Program-made: the position numbers and the translations under genes
Assembly (NCBI GenBank): GCA_937948705.1
Contig: CALECF010000095.1
Coordinates: 1 to 6,810, forward strand
Direction: 5' to 3'
Length of the DNA stretch: 6,810 bases
Origin: an uncultured Anaerosolibacter sp.
Lineage (GTDB): Bacteria > Bacillota_A > Clostridia > Peptostreptococcales > Thermotaleaceae
Shown: positions 6,031 to 6,810 of the stretch, piece after piece
How the letters are laid out: every line of letters begins with the position of its first letter
How positions within the stretch are numbered: position 1 is the stretch's first letter
Notes under the pieces: model-generated
The model's database searches: none
Told to the model about the DNA's origin: nothing
The model's input: only the letters and a program-made list of their open reading frames with translations

Positions 6031-6186
6031 GGGGTGTGCAGAGGGGAATCCCCTTTGCCGCTTTCAGGAAGGTGCTCAGGCTGTCTCGCAGCCGTCGAAG
6101 GAAACCTAGGGTTTCCTAGCGAAAGCAAATTGCCGCTAGGCAACTTTGTTCTATACGCCTTTATTGTATAGAGAATGTAATACCCC
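6031..6186 (+). ncRNA. multi-hairpin structured region upstream of the SLH gene, unknown family
   Basis: This 156-bp stretch is richer in G and C than the other spacers and is nearly all self-complementary. GGGGT (6031-6035) can pair with ACCCC (6182-6186) as a closing stem. Inside it: A, GCAGAGGGG/CCCCTTTGC at 6038-6058 (9 pairs, one G-U); B, GGCTG/CAGCC at 6079-6093, possibly extended by CTTTC/GAAGG at 6061-6065 and 6097-6101; C, GGAAACC/GGTTTCC at 6100-6116; D, CCTAGCG/CGCTAGG at 6115-6140; E, TCTATAC/GTATAGA at 6150-6172. C competes with B's outer stem (sharing 6100-6101) and with D (sharing 6115-6116), so not all form at once. Frames crossing it lack good starts or domains. It may be a small RNA, a leader regulator of the SLH gene, or a short repeat element; the strand is inferred from the downstream gene. 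Confidence 0.4.
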
Positions 6187-6210
6187 TGAAATATATCTGT
6201 CATGTTTTGC

Positions 6211-6219
6211 TGATATAAT
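6211..6219 (+). promoter_or_regulatory. extended -10 promoter for the SLH gene
   Basis: TGATATAAT fits an extended -10 box (TGnTATAAT), with the consensus TATAAT at 6214-6219. The -35 position 17 nt upstream reads ATATAT, which is poor, as extended -10 promoters allow. Transcription would start near 6226, leaving a leader of about 38 nt and placing the structured region upstream of this start. Confidence 0.5.
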
Positions 6220-6263
6220 AAGAACAAAAGTATTTAATCATCTAGGACCAAAGGAGGCCGCCA

Positions 6264-6810
6264 ATGATCACGACAAAAAAACGAATTTTACTTTTAACCC
6301 TTATTCTTCTCATGTTTACACTACATATCAGTTCCGCAGCGGAGCCTATGAAGCTCCAAGATGTGGGCATCAAACTAAAAGCCCTAGGCCTCATGGTAGG
6401 TGATCCCGATGGCAACATGCGTTTTAAGGATAAGATTATCAGGGCAGAGTTCGCCACAGTATCCATCAAGCTTATCGGCAAGGAGTCCTTAGCCGCAACT
6501 CGCAAGGGTACCACAAAATTTCAAGATGTGCCAAAGGATCACTGGGCAACAGGATTTATCAATGTAGCCTCTGATAGCAAGTTGATCAACGGCTACGAAG
6601 ACGGCACCTTTCGACATGGCAATAACATCACCTATGGAGAAGCATTGACCATCCTTGTCAACGCCTTAGGGTATGGAAAAGATGTTCCCCTTGGGGATTG
6701 GCCCAACAATTTTGTTCAAAAAGCTGGGCAAATTGGTTTGACAAAGGATGTGAAGTTGGACCCAAGTACCCCTGTGACTCGCGGGGATGTGGCAATCCTT
6801 TTGAACAACA
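6264..6810 (+). CDS. secreted S-layer-homology (SLH) domain protein, 5' part
   Basis: The gene is cut by the window end; 182 residues are visible. It starts with a signal peptide (MITTKKR, then hydrophobic residues 8-20, probable cleavage near SSA-AEP at about 23-26). Next come SLH-type repeats: a divergent one at about 30-75 (LGLMVGDPDGNMRFKDKIIR), a clear one at about 84-137 (FQDVPKDHWA, then INGYEDGTFR and the conserved helix YGEALTILVNALGY), and a third beginning at about 142 (WPNNFVQKAGQIGL, then VTRGDVAILLNN). SLH domains bind pyruvylated secondary cell-wall polymer and hold the protein on the cell surface. Any enzymatic or binding domain would lie beyond the window. The ATG has AAGGAGG at 6251-6257 with 6-nt spacing. 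An extended -10 promoter lies about 45 bp upstream. Confidence 0.9.
   Translation, partial: MITTKKRILLLTLILLMFTLHISSAAEPMKLQDVGIKLKALGLMVGDPDGNMRFKDKIIRAEFATVSIKLIGKESLAATRKGTTKFQDVPKDHWATGFINVASDSKLINGYEDGTFRHGNNITYGEALTILVNALGYGKDVPLGDWPNNFVQKAGQIGLTKDVKLDPSTPVTRGDVAILLNN

Noticed and set aside
6031..6186. c-di-AMP (ydaO), cobalamin, lysine or c-di-GMP riboswitch before the SLH gene
   Set aside because: Short similarities occur (GGTG with GCTGTCTCGC like cobalamin; GAAAGCAAAT like lysine), but the required conserved blocks and their order are absent, for example no AGCTAAC block of ydaO and no ACGCAAAGC block of c-di-GMP-I.
5801..6227. Open frames of 84-102 residues across the desulfurase end and the structured spacer
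   Set aside because: They overlap a well-supported gene or cross a terminator and strong hairpins, lack credible ribosome binding sites and show no recognisable domain.

Overview
The window looks like a low-GC Firmicute chromosome, most likely a clostridial relative of the Alkaliphilus type. The basis is AT-rich spacers, strong AGGAGG-type ribosome binding sites, several hairpin-plus-T-run terminators, occasional GTG starts and an S-layer-homology (SLH) surface protein. The genus is an inference from gene content and style, not a match. No mobile element, CRISPR array, tRNA or rRNA is visible.

Layout. (1) 147-1097 (+) is an alpha/beta hydrolase closed by an imperfect intrinsic terminator at 1113-1167. 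(2) 1262-1729 (+) is a DUF441/UPF0756 membrane protein, followed by 1821-2195 (+), a small three-helix membrane protein of unknown role. (3) A perfect 28-bp palindrome at 2204-2231 serves as a shared terminator with the convergent DMT/EamA exporter at 2221-3150 (-). (4) The roughly 430-bp divergent region 3151-3576 holds, on the minus strand, a good sigma-A-type promoter, a structured leader ending in a clear intrinsic terminator, and a possible 14-codon leader peptide. On the plus strand it holds a palindrome and a tandem repeat carrying two TATAAT boxes. (5) 3577-4533 (+) is a CaCA-family Na+/Ca2+ antiporter. It is followed after 81 bp by 4615-5961 (+), a SufS/CsdA-like class V aminotransferase (probable cysteine desulfurase), and a strong terminator at 5965-5991. 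(6) 5993-6186 has no convincing gene but is packed with inverted repeats: a perfect 16-bp inverted repeat, then at least five hairpins enclosed by a GGGGT/ACCCC closing pair. (7) An extended -10 promoter at about 6211-6219 precedes a secreted SLH-domain protein starting at 6264 and cut by the window end.

The genes do not form one pathway. They read as short independent units: a hydrolase, a membrane-protein pair, an exporter with its own regulated leader, an ion antiporter with an orphan desulfurase, and a cell-surface protein. The parts most worth a second look are non-coding: the attenuator-like leader of the exporter (about 3313-3430, minus strand) and the multi-hairpin region before the SLH gene (6031-6186). 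I could not assign either to a known RNA family by eye.
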